DNA of 64,000 bases from Ailanthus altissimus. Taxonomy: Eukaryota; Streptophyta; Magnoliopsida; Sapindales; Simaroubaceae. A program made the translations under genes and the position numbers. The notes beneath the pieces were generated by a model. The model was not told the origin of the DNA. It saw nothing but the letters and a program-made list of their open reading frames with translations, and did not search any database. The stretch is from contig OX327711.1 of the NCBI GenBank assembly GCA_946807835.1, positions 10,761,501 through 10,825,500 on the forward strand, given 5' to 3'. Of the stretch, positions 51,449 through 63,082 are shown in pieces (within the stretch, counting starts at the first letter, position 1; every line of letters starts with the position of its first letter).

Positions 51449-52770
51449 ATGCATCGACTTAGAGAAAAACGAGGAAGATTTGTGAGAGAAATAGAACTAG
51501 AACAATCACCACAATTTGTAAGGGAAGAAAATTCATCATCTAATTCATCTTGTAATTCTAACTCAATGAGCCAACACGAGAAAAATCCCGTTAGGACTCT
51601 AAAAGATTATTTGCATCCTACTCGCACAGACATACCATCATGCATTATATTTTCACCTAATACACCACATTCGGATTTTAAACCTGGAATGATATAATTT
51701 TTGCCAATTTTCATGGTTTAGATAGTGAAAGTCCTTATGTACATGTTAGGAAATTTGAAGAGGTAATTGCCACCTTCCATAGCCAACCTGGAGCCATAGA
51801 CACTGTTAGGCTTAAATTTTTTCCTTTTTCTTTGAAAGACAAAGCAAAGAGTTGGCTATACTCTTTGAGGCTAAGGTCTATAGGAACTTGGGCAGAAATG
51901 ACCCAAGCATTTTTTAATAAATACTTCCCACAACACAAAACTAATGACCTGAAAAGATAAATTTTTTTCTTCTCCCAAAAAGATAGTGAAACCTTATATC
52001 AAGCATAGAAAAGGTTTAAAGAGTTGCTAAATCTGTACCCTTACCATGGGTATGAAAATTGGTATTTGGTTAACTATTTTTATGAGGGACTCACAATTAG
52101 AAAGAATCAATTTGTTGAGATGATGTGTAATGGGGAGTTCCTTCACAAAGATCCCGAAGAAGCTATAGAATTCCTTAATGACTTAGCCAAAAAAGTCCAT
52201 ACATGACTGGACCTAGCATGACTGAAAGTACAAATAAGTCACGACCCAGTGAAGTTTTTCATCTTAGGGAAGAGGATAGCCTTACAGCCCAGTTAAAGGT
52301 CTTAACTAAGGAATTAGAGGCATTGAAAACTAAAGAGAGAAGGGTCACCCACACGGTTGCTAAGGTTGAGTCACACGATGTCTGTTTTATTTATGGAGGA
52401 GCGGAACACTTAACTCAGGATTGCCCCACTTATAGTGAGATGAGAGGGATATATGAGAAATAATGTAATGCCCTAGGGATGTACAAGAAGCCTTATTCAC
52501 CCTACTCTGAAACCTATAATCCTAGTTGGAGAAACCACCCAAACTTTAGTTGAAAATCTGACCAACAAGCCAACAGCCATTGGAAACAAGAACAACAAGC
52601 ACCCAAGTCTTATGCTGCATCTCAATATAATGCACGATCAACTAGGAGTCCTTTAGAGGATATGTTACAAGCATTTATGGAAGCACAAAGTAAGACTAAT
52701 AAAAAATTTGAAACAATTCTTGCACAGGTGGTAGAAGAAAATAAGGGAATCAAGAGTTAAATCACAAAGC
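51449..52770 (+). pseudogene. Athila-like gag
   Basis: The N-terminus starts MHRLREKRGRFVREIELEQS. The conserved gag domain continues through a stop and a frameshift near 51695-51705 with NFHGLDSESPYVHV, KFFPFSLKDKAKSWLYSL and TQAFFNKYFPQ (51715-51950), then KRFKELLNLYPYHGYENW and EEAIEFLNDLAKKV (52010-52200). The zinc knuckle (near 52380) reads CFIYGGAEHLTQDC, so its second cysteine is Tyr. A spacer with YNPSWRNHPNFS follows. Several further stops are present. Gag would form the virus-like particle and bind RNA; this copy cannot make it intact. Confidence 0.88.
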
Positions 52771-52989
52771 CTACTAGTACCTTAACTGTACAAGACAGAG
52801 GTAAGTTTCCATCTCAACCTCAATTCAATCCAAAATGATAATTCATAGCACAAGCTTCTACTTTTGATGCTCAAAATCTCAAAGAAGTTAATGCCATTAC
52901 TACTCGAAGTGGTAAGATTGCAAGTAAGCCTACTTTTGAAATTAACACATCTACGAGTAACAAAGACACCCTCATTGAAAAAAGGCCAC

Positions 52990-54741
52990 AGTGGAAAAAG
53001 ATCCCGAAAATAAGTTTTTAATACCAATGCCTTTTCCTCAAGCTCTTCGACCGGTTGAAAAAAATTCAGAAATTCAAGGTGAGATTTTGGAACATTTGAA
53101 ACAATTTAAGATTAATCTTTCCTTATTGCATTTGATTAAACAGGTTCCAATTTATGCCAAAGTCATCAAGGATCTATGCACTATCAAAAGAAAACACCAT
53201 GTAAAGAAAACTGTATTTTTGACAGAACAGGTAAGTACGATGATTGAACAAAAGACACCATCTAAGTATAAAAACCCAAGATATCCTATAATCTCCTATC
53301 AAATTGGGACTCATTAGTTTGGTCAAGCTTTGTTGGACTTAAGAGGAAGTGTAAATTTAATGTATTATTCTATTTACTTGCAATTAGGACTTGGTGAGAT
53401 TAAACCTACATCTGTAGTTCTATAATTAGCTGACTGATTAATCAAGAAACCACGGAGAATAGTAGAAGATGTTTTGTTGCAAATTCATAAATTTTACTAC
53501 CCTGTTGATTTTCTTGTTTTGGATATTCATGCTGTTGTTAACATGGAGTCAAAAATCTCTCTTATTTTGGAAAAACCTTTTCTTGTCACTACTAACGCTC
53601 TTATTAATTGTAGATATAGTCTAATGAAATTATCTTTTGGAAATATAACTCTTGAGGTGAACATTTTTAATATTGGCAAACAACCACGAGAAGAAGACGA
53701 ATGCTATCATTCATATATGATAGACATACTTGTAGCGGATGAAGCTTATAAAAATGATGGCTCTGATTCTTTAAAAAACCTTCTCAATTTTGATTTTGAA
53801 GAATTGTATTATCCTAATATAACAACTGATGTGTTTAGTATTTTTAACTCACAGGATAAAGGGACTCGATTTTGGTAGCCACGCTTTGAAGAGTTGCCAC
53901 GAGAGAGGGAGAGATCAAAACCATCAAATCTCGAACACCACAAGTTGAGCTTTCTCCACTGCCCAAAGGTTTGAAACAAGCATTCTTGGGACCAGGTGAT
54001 ACCTTTCTTATCATCATTTCTTCTGAACTTAGTGCTGAACAAGAGAAAAAATTGATAAAATTGTTAAAAGAACATAAGTCTGCACTAAGTTGAACCATAG
54101 TTGATATTAAAGGTATTCCTTTATTGATATACTCCCATAGAATTCATTTAGAGGAAGGTGCCCAACCTCGTAGGGACCCACAAAGAAAATTTAACCCAAC
54201 AATGAAAGAAGTAGTGAAAAAAGAGGTCTTGAAACTATTAGATGTGGGTATAATCTACCCAATTTCTGATAGTCAATGGGTAAGTCCAACTTAAGTAGTT
54301 CCTAAGAAATCTAGGGTTACTGTTATAGAAAATGAGAATGAGATACCTGTTCCAACTAGGGTAGTAAGTGGTTGAAGAATGTGCATTGATTATAGAAAAT
54401 TAAACATAGCCACTAGGAAAGACTATTTTTTATTGCCTTTTATCGACCAAATTTTAAAACGTGTAGTTGGACATCATTTTTATTGCTTTCTTGATAGGTA
54501 TTCAAGATATTGCCAGATTGAGATATCTATAGAAGATCAAGAAAAAATCACTTTTACATGCCTTTTTGATACTTATGCTTTTCGTAGAATGCTATTTGAA
54601 TTATGTAATGCACCAACTACTTTTCAGCGTTGTATATTCAGTATTTTCTCTAATATGATTAAAAAATGCATGGAAGTTTTTATGAATGATTTGACTGTTT
54701 TTGGTAATTCTTTTGATTATGTAATGCATCAGCTCCAAGTC
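52990..54741 (+). pseudogene. Athila-like protease and partial RT
   Basis: After a linker (52991-53317: PMPFPQALRP, LKQFKINLSLLHLI) comes the aspartic protease. ALLDLRGSVNLM at about 53330 keeps the catalytic Asp but has Gly to Arg next to it, and PFLVTTNALINC with LMKLSFGNITLEVN follow (53575-53660). RT shows MCIDYRKLN (54379), FTCLFDTYAFRRM, LCNAPTTFQRC, and the catalytic box as FMNDL in place of FMDD. The frame is cut after NSFDYVMHQLQ at about 54741, where LTR sequence begins. The protein is truncated before the RT thumb and RNase H. Confidence 0.88.
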
Positions 54742-55420
54742 ATGTTTGTAAGTTTGGTTGTACTTAAACTCTTATCTATTTTATTTTTTATAATCCAGAA
54801 GTTATAATTCTCACGTCTCATATATTTTCAGTCATGCTTTTCTTATGTGATTCTTGTTAAATTATAATTATTATTGGTTACATTGTCTTATACGCTAATC
54901 TTTTACTGCAATATTGTCAATCAATATATTGTCGATCTTGGATAACATGTAAAGACAATAAATGTTTGATATTCAAGTTGATCTTTTACTGTAATATTCT
55001 CAAATGATATATTGTCGATCTTAGATAACTTGTATATTGTTGAACATGATTTGTGTTAATGTTTGCAAAGAGTTTAGTCACACCAAATACATGTGTTATC
55101 AAATGCGCTAAATTTTACATATCTTCCGATTGATTGTTTGGGATGTGAAACTTTCAATTGAGTTATAAACATTGAATCAAAGTGTAGAGTAGATTTATAA
55201 AGCATAATTGTGATTCTCGAAACCTTGCTTAAATTATCATAAGACATTTTCCTTAATTCATAGATAATTCTATCTCATCCACTTAAACTAATTAATTAAT
55301 TTTCTCATTTGCTAATGCTTTAATATTTTACTTCACCAATCTATTTTTTCAAAAGCTTCCTCGTGGGATCGACACCTTAATCTATACTGCGATAGCCGCA
55401 TTATATTTTGAGCGTAAACA
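54742..55420 (+). repeat. Partial 3' LTR of the Athila-like element
   Basis: 679 bp, the same length as its counterpart 49774-50452, from ATGTTTGTAAG to GCGTAAACA, with only scattered substitutions. The left border is a fusion with RT rather than an LTR start. Confidence 0.88.
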
Positions 55421-58400
55421 GTACGTAGAATTTGCTCCTTATGGTCCAAAATCTTAATAGACACTTCTTCATAGATGAGATCATCCTTAAGTTGAAATGG
55501 CTCATAACTTAAACATGTGAGGAGTTCGAAACATATTTTCACAACATGGACACATGAAACACATTGTGAACCCCTAATAACGATGAAGGAAGGGTAAGTT
55601 TATAAGCCATATCACTTATCATTTCAAGGATTTCAAATGGACCAATGAATCTTGGATTTTACTTTCCTTTCTTGCCAAACCTTATGACTCCTTTTATTGG
55701 AGCAACCTTAAGAAACATTTTTTCATCTACCTTAAATTTAAGTCTTTTCTTCTATTATTTATATAGTTTTTCTATCTACTTCGAACCACTTTCATTCTTT
55801 TTTTTATCTTTTCTATAACCTCACAAGTTTGCTAGATAATTTCTAGCCCTAAAATGTTCCTCTCTCAAACTTCATCCTAATGCATAAGAGAATTATATTT
55901 TCTTCCATGTAAAACTTTATATGAGGCCATACTAATAATTGATTGATAACTATTGTTGTATGTAAACTCCACTAATGAAAAGTGTTTGTCCCTACTACCT
56001 TTAAAGTCTAACACACATGCTCTTAATATATCTTCTAGAATTTAAATGGTCCTTTCAGATTGACCATTAATTTATGGGTGAGTATTGAATTTCAACTTCA
56101 TGCCCATAGCATTATATAGACTCTTTTAAAATATTAAAGTAAATCGAGAATCTCTATCAAATACAATTAACACAGATACTCTATGAAGCCTCACAATTTC
56201 ATCAACATCTAATTGGCATACCTATCCATGGAATAAGTGGTACATATTGGCATACAATGTGCTTATTTCTTTAATCTATCAATAATCACACATATAACAT
56301 TGTAGTCATTTTGTGTACTTGACCACCTAACTACAAAATCTATGACTATGTGTTCCCATTTTCATTCTAGTACCAACAAAGGTTTCAATAACCCAAATGG
56401 TCTCTGATGCTCTGCCTTAGCTTGCTGCCATGTCAAAATTGCTCAATAAATTTTGTAATCTCTCTCTTCGTATTAACCCGCCAATAGACAGCTCGTAGGT
56501 CTTGATACATTATAGTACCTCATGGATGGATAGTATATAGTAAACCATGAGCTTCAGTTAAGATCTTATTCTTCAACTTATCATTATTAAGCACACAAAA
56601 TCTACCTTTGAAACATAGTGCTCCATCATAAAAAATAGCAAAGCCAAGCATTTTACCCGATAGAATTTCTTTCATAATCTTCTTTGGGTGTACATCACTG
56701 CATTGTGCTTCCTTAATTCTCTTAATTAGGGTAGGCTGAATGGACATACTTGTAACATAAAGCCTTGTCATTGAATCTTACTACTTTAATGACAAGCTTT
56801 TCTAAATCTAGTAAAATATGTTTTTGAGTAGTCAAGAGTGCTACTATATGTCTTGAAGATTTCCTACTCAATGCATATGCCACAACATTAGCTTTCCCTA
56901 TATAGTAGTTGATTACACTGTCATAATCCTTGACTAGCTCTAGTTATTGATGATGCCTTATATTTAAATTCTTATGAGCAAATAAATATTTAAGGCTCTT
57001 GTGGTCTATATAGATTTCACACCTGTCTCCATAAAGATAATGCATCCAAATCTTAAGAGCAAAAACTATTGCAGCCAACTCCAAATTATGAGTAGGATAA
57101 TTTTGCTCAGAACTCTTTAGCTGACGTGTGGCATGTGCTTAGTTGACCTTGTTATCTTGCATTAACACACCCAAGCCCTTCCTTCGAAGCATCACTAAGC
57201 AAAAGGAATAATTAGTATAAAAGCATATACTAACCGATGCTTGAGTGCTTGAAAGCTTTTCTCACATTCGTCGAACTACTAAAACTTGACATTCTTTCTT
57301 ATCAACTGAGTTAAAGGTGAAACAATCTTAGAGAATCCCTTAACAAACCGCCTATAATATCCTACTAGCCCAAGCAAATTCTGAACTTCTCCAACATTAG
57401 TTGGTTTGGGCCAATTCATCACTACTTCAATTGCTTAGATCTATTAAGATTCCCTTTGAGGAAATAATATGTCCCAGAAATACTATTTAATCTAGCCAGA
57501 ATTCACACTTTTTGAACTTTACATAAAGCTGCTTTTCTTTTAACACTTGTAAAACTTTTCTTAAGTGTTCTTCATGCTCTCTCTTACTCTTAGAATATAC
57601 TAAAATGTCATCATTGAACACAATAACAAACTTATATAAATAATCCTTGAATGGGTAGAACTCGATTCATCATATTCATAAAGACAGCATGTGCATTTGT
57701 CAACCCAAATGGCATCACAATAAACTCATAATGCTCATATATGGTCGAAATGCAATCTTTGGAATGTCTTCTTTCTTAATCTTCAATTGATGATAACCAA
57801 AATAAAGATTAATTTTAGAGAATGCACAAGCTCCTTGCAATTGATCAAATAAATCATCGATTCTTAGAAGTGGATACTTGTTCTTCACAGTTACATGGTT
57901 CAACTCTCGGTAGTCAATGTATAATCTCATCAAACCATTCTTCTTCTTAACAAAAAGAACCAGAGCACCCCAATATGAAACACTTGGGCGAATAAACCTA
58001 GTCTCAAGTAATTCCTATAGTTGCTCCTTCAACTTCTTAAACTCTACCGGTGCTATACAGTAAGGTGTTTTAGATTTAGGAATAGTCCATGACAAAAGTT
58101 CTATGGTGAATTCAATCTCACGATGTGGAACTCTAGGTAAATCTTCAGGAAGACATTTATAAACTTATTCACTAGTGGAACATCTTGAATTTTCACTTCA
58201 TCTTTCTTTGTATCTACTACATTTGCTAAAAACAATCCTGGTAACCTTTCTTAAGACTTTTTCAAGCTTATAAGACAGATATTACTTTAGGCAAAGAACA
58301 TAACTTAGAACCAATAAAACTAAATGCAAGCTTATCAAGTGGTTGAAAAACAACCTCTTTCTCAAAGCATTTAACATTAGCATGGTGCATAAACAACCAA

Positions 58401-59835
58401 TTCATGCCAAATTTAACATTAAAATCATACATATTCAAGATTATCAAATCTGCTCGTAACGTCATATCTCTTATTTTAATTTTACATGATTTCACCACAT
58501 TTATAACACACATCAAGTCTTCTAAATGAGTTGCAACACATAATTCTACACCCAAAGGTTCTGGAACAACACCCACACTACTATCAAACACATATGACAC
58601 AAATGAATGAATAGAACCCGAATTAAAAAGAGTTAAACCATGGTGGCCAGATATGGAAAATTGCACCTATTACCACAGAAGGTGAATCATCTGCTTCTTG
58701 TCTAGTAAGAGCATAAACTCTTGGTTAAGCTTTTTGGTCCTTCTTAAATCCTCATTGATAACTCTTCATTTTTAGATAGTTCTAAATAAAATGACAAGTT
58801 TTCCCACACTTGAAATTAGCTCCACTATTTTTATAACATACCCATCCATGTCATTTCTTACAAGTATCACATGATGAAGGATCCTTCTTTTTAGTGCTAT
58901 CATTCCTTTGCCTCTTATTTCCCTTCTACTTGTCAAACTTTTTCTGATTATTCTTAACCCATGGTCTCTTTTCTAATTGATGTTGGCTCGCATACCTTAG
59001 ATAAAACCATTAGTTCTTTATCCCTTGCCAATATTTTAGCCTTCTGTAGCACTGCAATATATGTCTATAGCCTAAATGCAGATATCAACCTTCTCAGCTC
59101 TGGCTTAAGGCCCATTTGAAACTGTTTGACCTTGCGTGCTTCTACATCTACTAAGTGGAGAGCAAACTTGGACAACTCTTTAAACTTTCTCTCATATTGT
59201 ATCAATGACATTGTGTCATGGGTAAGATGGATAAATTATACTTCTTTTTCATCTTTTATGGATTGGGAAAAATATTTCTCATTACATAATTCCTTAACCT
59301 ATCCTATATCATCTTATTCTCATCAACATTCAAGGTCCGCATAGTCATCTCCCACCAATGATTGGTACTTTTCTTAAGCATGTAAGTGGCACAAGTCACT
59401 TTCTATACATTTAAGCAATCAATAAGACGAAATATCTTTTCTAATTCATGATCCATTCCTCAGCAAGCAACAGGTCCTTTAAGCCTCCAAATGATGATGG
59501 TTGTAATTTTCTAAATTGCTCAATAATATGGAATTGTCATTATGGAATGCTTGAGGTCTTTGTTGTTGGATCATATTAGTCATAGCTTCAACAAAATTCT
59601 AGATGGTAGTAGGAGTTTCTCCCAAAGTACTCTTATTCACAGTATTGACACTTTTAGTAGTTTTTAGATTATGCCCCATTTTTTCAAAGTCATAAAAATA
59701 GATAAGTAAGATATCAAACAAATACATATAAATAATCACGTATACAATCCTAAGGATTTGACATCTGCTAGGTTCTCTTGACTAGACACATAAAAGTTTA
59801 TAAATCCTATTCTTAGTTCTGATACCACTAAAAGC
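55421..59835 (-). pseudogene. Tekay-like chromovirus gag-pol
   Basis: Read right to left. Gag remnants (about 59670-58900), a zinc knuckle region (58870-58790) and protease (58666-58268), whose LFNSGSIHSFVS has Asn for the catalytic Asp. RT (about 58010-57300) has [20 protein letters not shown] and DDILVYSKS. RNase H covers about 57240-56830. Integrase has its N-terminal zinc region (LCFKGRFCVLNND, HGLLYTIHP; 56771-56520) and core (KWEHIVIDFV, 56370-56330). The end resembles the chromovirus chromodomain (FQLKDDLIYEEVSIKILDHK, 55505-55445) and stops at 55421, where the Athila-like LTR starts. RT before integrase is gypsy order. Many stops and frameshifts are present. Confidence 0.88.
59816..59827 (-). 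other. Primer binding site, initiator tRNA-Met type
   Basis: On the - strand this reads TGGTATCAGAAC, one mismatch from TGGTATCAGAGC, eight bases after the LTR end. It links the LTR remnant at 59836-60327 to the chromovirus body. Confidence 0.85.
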
Positions 59836-60327
59836 TATCACGCCCCAAATCTGAAGAGATTTAACATGCGACATGATTTATAGTCATTCAATGATGTGCA
59901 CTCATAATTAATGTTGCATAAAATTTCAAATTTAAATTTTTTATAAGAATCCACAGTAAGTTGCTAGTAAGTTCATCACAATAATAAACCATGGACATAC
60001 TTGGTGGAACATAAATCAAATACAATCACACTTAATGAAATAATACATAAGTACTTATTCAATAGGAATAAATCAAATATCTCAAACTATATGTCCACCA
60101 ATTAAACACTTAACAACTTAGTAACTTAGTGAACCCATGAGATAGCAGAAGTCTTGCCAAATTTGCTAAGCATATATGTACCTTATTTACTTAAAATCAC
60201 AATAAACTATAATAAGTATAAAACTCAGTAAGCATACTAGTTTTTCATATACCAAAATACATAAATATTCATACACACAATTTATTAGCATGATATGCCA
60301 TGATGGATCATAATCGAAAATTTCATC
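59836..60327 (-). repeat. Remnant of the chromovirus 5' LTR
   Basis: Matches the end of the Tekay-type LTRs at 16812 and 45463 (for example TATGCCATGATGGATCATAA near 60293). Homology stops near 60327, so about 2.1 kb of the LTR is missing and the element has no intact promoter end. Confidence 0.85.
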
Positions 60328-61990
60328 AATGGGATCCGAGTTTATCATGATCTGAATTTGGATTCAGGTTTTTTTACCATCCTTAATTATAACTCAAGGA
60401 TTGGATGAGACTCTTGTGACCCTTCTTGGCTGTTGTACTTTTTAAAAAGTTTTGCCATCAACTTTTTCAGTTAATCCCGTTCTTTTTATGACATTCTTAA
60501 TTCTTTTTCCAACACTTTTTGCCAGGCTATATGTTTATTCATTGTTTTATACGGGTATGAAGTGAGTAGTGATAGTTTTTGATTGTCTATCTTTCATATT
60601 CTCTGTCTTGTTTAAATACCTTTTTTGTTTGTTTCCCATAAATGGTGATAAACTATTGACTTTAAAATTTGGTAACTTAGAAGTCAACGGGATGAATTTG
60701 TTTCTATAGCAAAACTAGGCTTTGACGTCTATGATAAGATAGATATTAAATTAGATTAGGTCAATCTCCTCCACAAATGTCGCATTTGATGAGAATTTTG
60801 CAACCAAATAAGAAGTGAGACCAGGCCGAAATTTTTTTCAATGTAAACACTCTGATACTTAAGTCAACAACGATTCAAAATAATAAAAAGTATGGCAAGA
60901 AAATAGAAAGGGAGAATAATAAGTAGTCTGGTATGTGTGTGTGTGTGTGTGTTTTCTGTGTGTATATACTTGCATTTGTGATCACTATATTAATGATCGT
61001 GTTTCCTCTTCCCCTCATAGAATTTTTTCTCTATTAGAATTTGAAAGTCTTATGGACTTTCTCTTTTAAGATTCCGTTATTAGAGTTTTTATGAAATTGA
61101 ATTAGAACTTTCTTATTTTGGTAGGAATTGTAACATGATTTTAGGAATTTTCCCCCTTATAAAGTAGGTCTTATCTATAGCTTTTATAAGTGAAATCTTT
61201 TTAAGAGCTGTCTTTGATTTTTTAGGGTGGTTAAGTTCGATTTGTGTTTTACTTGATGGGAATGAAGACTGTTCCCTTATTTTAGAGTTTGATCAAATAG
61301 GGCAGTCGAGTTACAATCAATGTTTTAACCAATTTGGTAAGTTTAAGTTTGACCGAACATGATAACCAAATTATATCCAATGTTTTGACCACATTGACAA
61401 GAGTGTATATTATTTTCTCATTTAGAGTCTAATTAAATAGGATAGTCAATTTTTGATTAATATTTTGACTAACTTGAAAATAGTGTCTATGATTTTATGA
61501 TATTTTCTGGCTTAAGGTTATCTTCAAGTTTCATGGATTGAGGTTTTTTTAAGTCTCGTAAGCTGAAGACTTTGGCATCGTGGGCTGAAGTCTTTGAGTC
61601 TTGTGAGCCAGAATCTAGGGTGAATATATATTGTTAAAATATTTATATAAAAATTTATTATGTATTATTGGAATTATTACTATATTATTATTGTTGTTGT
61701 TGTTAATATGTTTACTTTTATCTTATCAATTTTTACAACATTATAATAGTAAGATTTACTAAATGCATAAAGAATTTACGATACTTATAAAAATATAATT
61801 TATCCAACACATAATTGATTTTCTTCACAACTGAATATTTTTACTTTTGAAGCTATGACATACCAAATTGGTCGTAAAAAATAAATTAAATTCAGCATTA
61901 AGTGATAAAAACAAACAGGCACTCAGTAGCTTGAACCCGTATGGCGGCTAATCAGAAAACAATAAGGTTACTTCAGAATCGGGCCTTCGT
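60328..61990. other. Intergenic DNA upstream of the Twinkle gene
   Basis: No retroelement domain is seen. On the - strand, 60552-60400 reads MNKHIAWQKVLEKELRMS, a stop, then further lysine-rich sequence with stops; I do not recognise it. A TG microsatellite lies at 60933-60953. Degenerate direct repeats with GTTTTGACC and ATAGGGCAGTC or ATAGGATAGTC lie at about 61290-61480, and short GCTGAAG repeats near 61560-61600. A GTT run lies near 61690. Confidence 0.45.
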
Positions 61991-62006
61991 CATACCGTAA
62001 TATATT

Positions 62007-62073
62007 TGGGCCGGATCAGGCCGGAGTGAACATATGTTAATCTCGGGAGCCCATGCTCAGATCCGATAGCCCA
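62007..62073. promoter_or_regulatory. Cluster of site II (TGGGCC/T) promoter motifs
   Basis: TGGGCC at 62007-62012 and two AGCCCA motifs (TGGGCT on the other strand) at 62048-62053 and 62068-62073. Such motifs bind TCP factors and are frequent upstream of plant genes for replication, translation and organelle proteins. AAACCCCTAAAG near 62147 resembles a telo-box. They lie 200-275 bp before the start codon, which suits a core promoter. The function is inferred from position and motif only. Confidence 0.55.
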
Positions 62074-62229
62074 ACCCCGAAAGGATATTTTTAATTTTAT
62101 TAATGTTATTAGCGATGAAAAGAGGGAAAAGAGAGAAGAATTCTTAAACCCCTAAAGAAACCTCGTTTGGTGTGGTTTCTCTGTAATCCAATCCACTGAA
62201 GAAGAAGCAAGCAGCCAAGCCATACATAG

Positions 62230-62265
62230 ATGAACGAAAACACAAACACATACATTATTACATAA
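62230..62265 (+). CDS. Short upstream ORF in the Twinkle leader
   Basis: ATG at 62230 opens an 11-codon frame (MNENTNTYIIT) ending TAA at 62263-62265, 15 bases before the main ATG and in a different frame. If the transcript starts upstream of 62230, it could lower translation of the main frame. The transcription start cannot be seen, so this is tentative. Confidence 0.4.
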   Translation: MNENTNTYIIT

Positions 62266-62280
62266 AACAGGTAGAGAGAG

Positions 62281-63082
62281 ATGCGTTTGCTTCTTCAACA
62301 CAATCCTCACGGCCGTCTCCACAAACTCAACTCATTCATTTCCTTCATGGGTTCTCTTAGAACCACCACCACCACCACCACCATTACAGCGAAGCCACCT
62401 TTCACCGTGGCTGTGCCTTCAAGAAGGCACCTTTTTCACTCCTGTAAACGCCTTGTTCCAGTTTGTGCTTCGAAACCCATCATCAACAATAATCGTCCCT
62501 TAGCTATCACAACTAAAGACTTCTCTTCTGTCTCTTATTCTAGTTACCCCACCACCCCAGGTTTCCTTTACTTATTTCTTTCTTTATACTTAATAATACT
62601 TTTCTTTTTGATTTCTTAGTTTGAGTGTTTTTTTGGGATGTACTTTTGTCACTACCATAATAAGTGCTTTCAAAAAGCTAAAGGGCTTCAATTTGTACTT
62701 TGTATAATTAAAATGCATTTTTGGGTTTAGTTTAGCACTTGTTCTGCTTTTTGAATTAGCGCTCGCAAGATGAAATTTTAAAAATTTCTCGAGTCCCAAA
62801 AAAATAGAAATATAGAAAAGCTCTTCTTTCTTTTTTCTTCTATGTGTTGGCATAAAATCTAATGAGGATACACTTCTCATATGCGTGTGATGGATGTCAT
62901 ACAAACACAAACTGGTAAAGTGTTCTTTTATTTTTTATTGTGTTTCAGTTTATTCTGAAGAGACAGAACATAAGCGGTTGAGCACGCGTCCATTTGAAAT
63001 TTTGAAGATTAAGTTGAAAGATCTGGGGATGGATATGAATCAATGTCTTCCTGGGGTGGAAAATAGATTACTTTGTCCGATG
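62281..63082 (+). CDS. TWINKLE: Twinkle homologue (organellar DNA primase-helicase), exons 1-2
   Basis: The 5' part of a nuclear gene for the T7 gp4-like primase-helicase of plant mitochondria and plastids. Exon 1 is 62281-62560 (donor CCCCAG/GTTTCC). Intron 1, phase 1, is 62561-62948 (acceptor TGTTTCAG). Exon 2 is 62949-63082 (donor GATG/GTAATT), giving 138 codons. Exon 1 is an Arg/Ser/Thr-rich transit peptide starting MRLLLQHNPHGR, with a second in-frame Met at codon 23 (62347) and a poly-Thr run from ACC repeats near 62359. Exon 2 encodes EILKIKLKDLGMDMNQCLPG and ENRLLCPM, resembling the plant Twinkle segment that leads into the zinc-binding CPxC motif; the second Cys should open exon 3. 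Exon 3 and the primase and helicase domains lie beyond the window. Both splice sites keep the frame. The identification rests on remembered family similarity. Confidence 0.85.

Larger units (their letters stand above)
48884..55420 (+). mobile_element. Athila-like gypsy element, deletion derivative
   Basis: Order: 5' LTR, tRNA-Asp-type primer site, T-rich leader, gag, protease and the first part of RT, then a direct fusion to the last 679 bp of the LTR at 54742. RNase H, integrase, the 3' non-coding region and the first half of the 3' LTR are gone. Its right end lies inside the chromodomain end of the chromovirus on the - strand, but the sequence to the left of 48884 does not continue that chromovirus. 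A simple insertion with target duplication is therefore not supported. Confidence 0.82.

Noticed and set aside
53809..54098. Overlapping - strand ORFs
   Set aside because: They are shadows of the Athila-like pol on the + strand.
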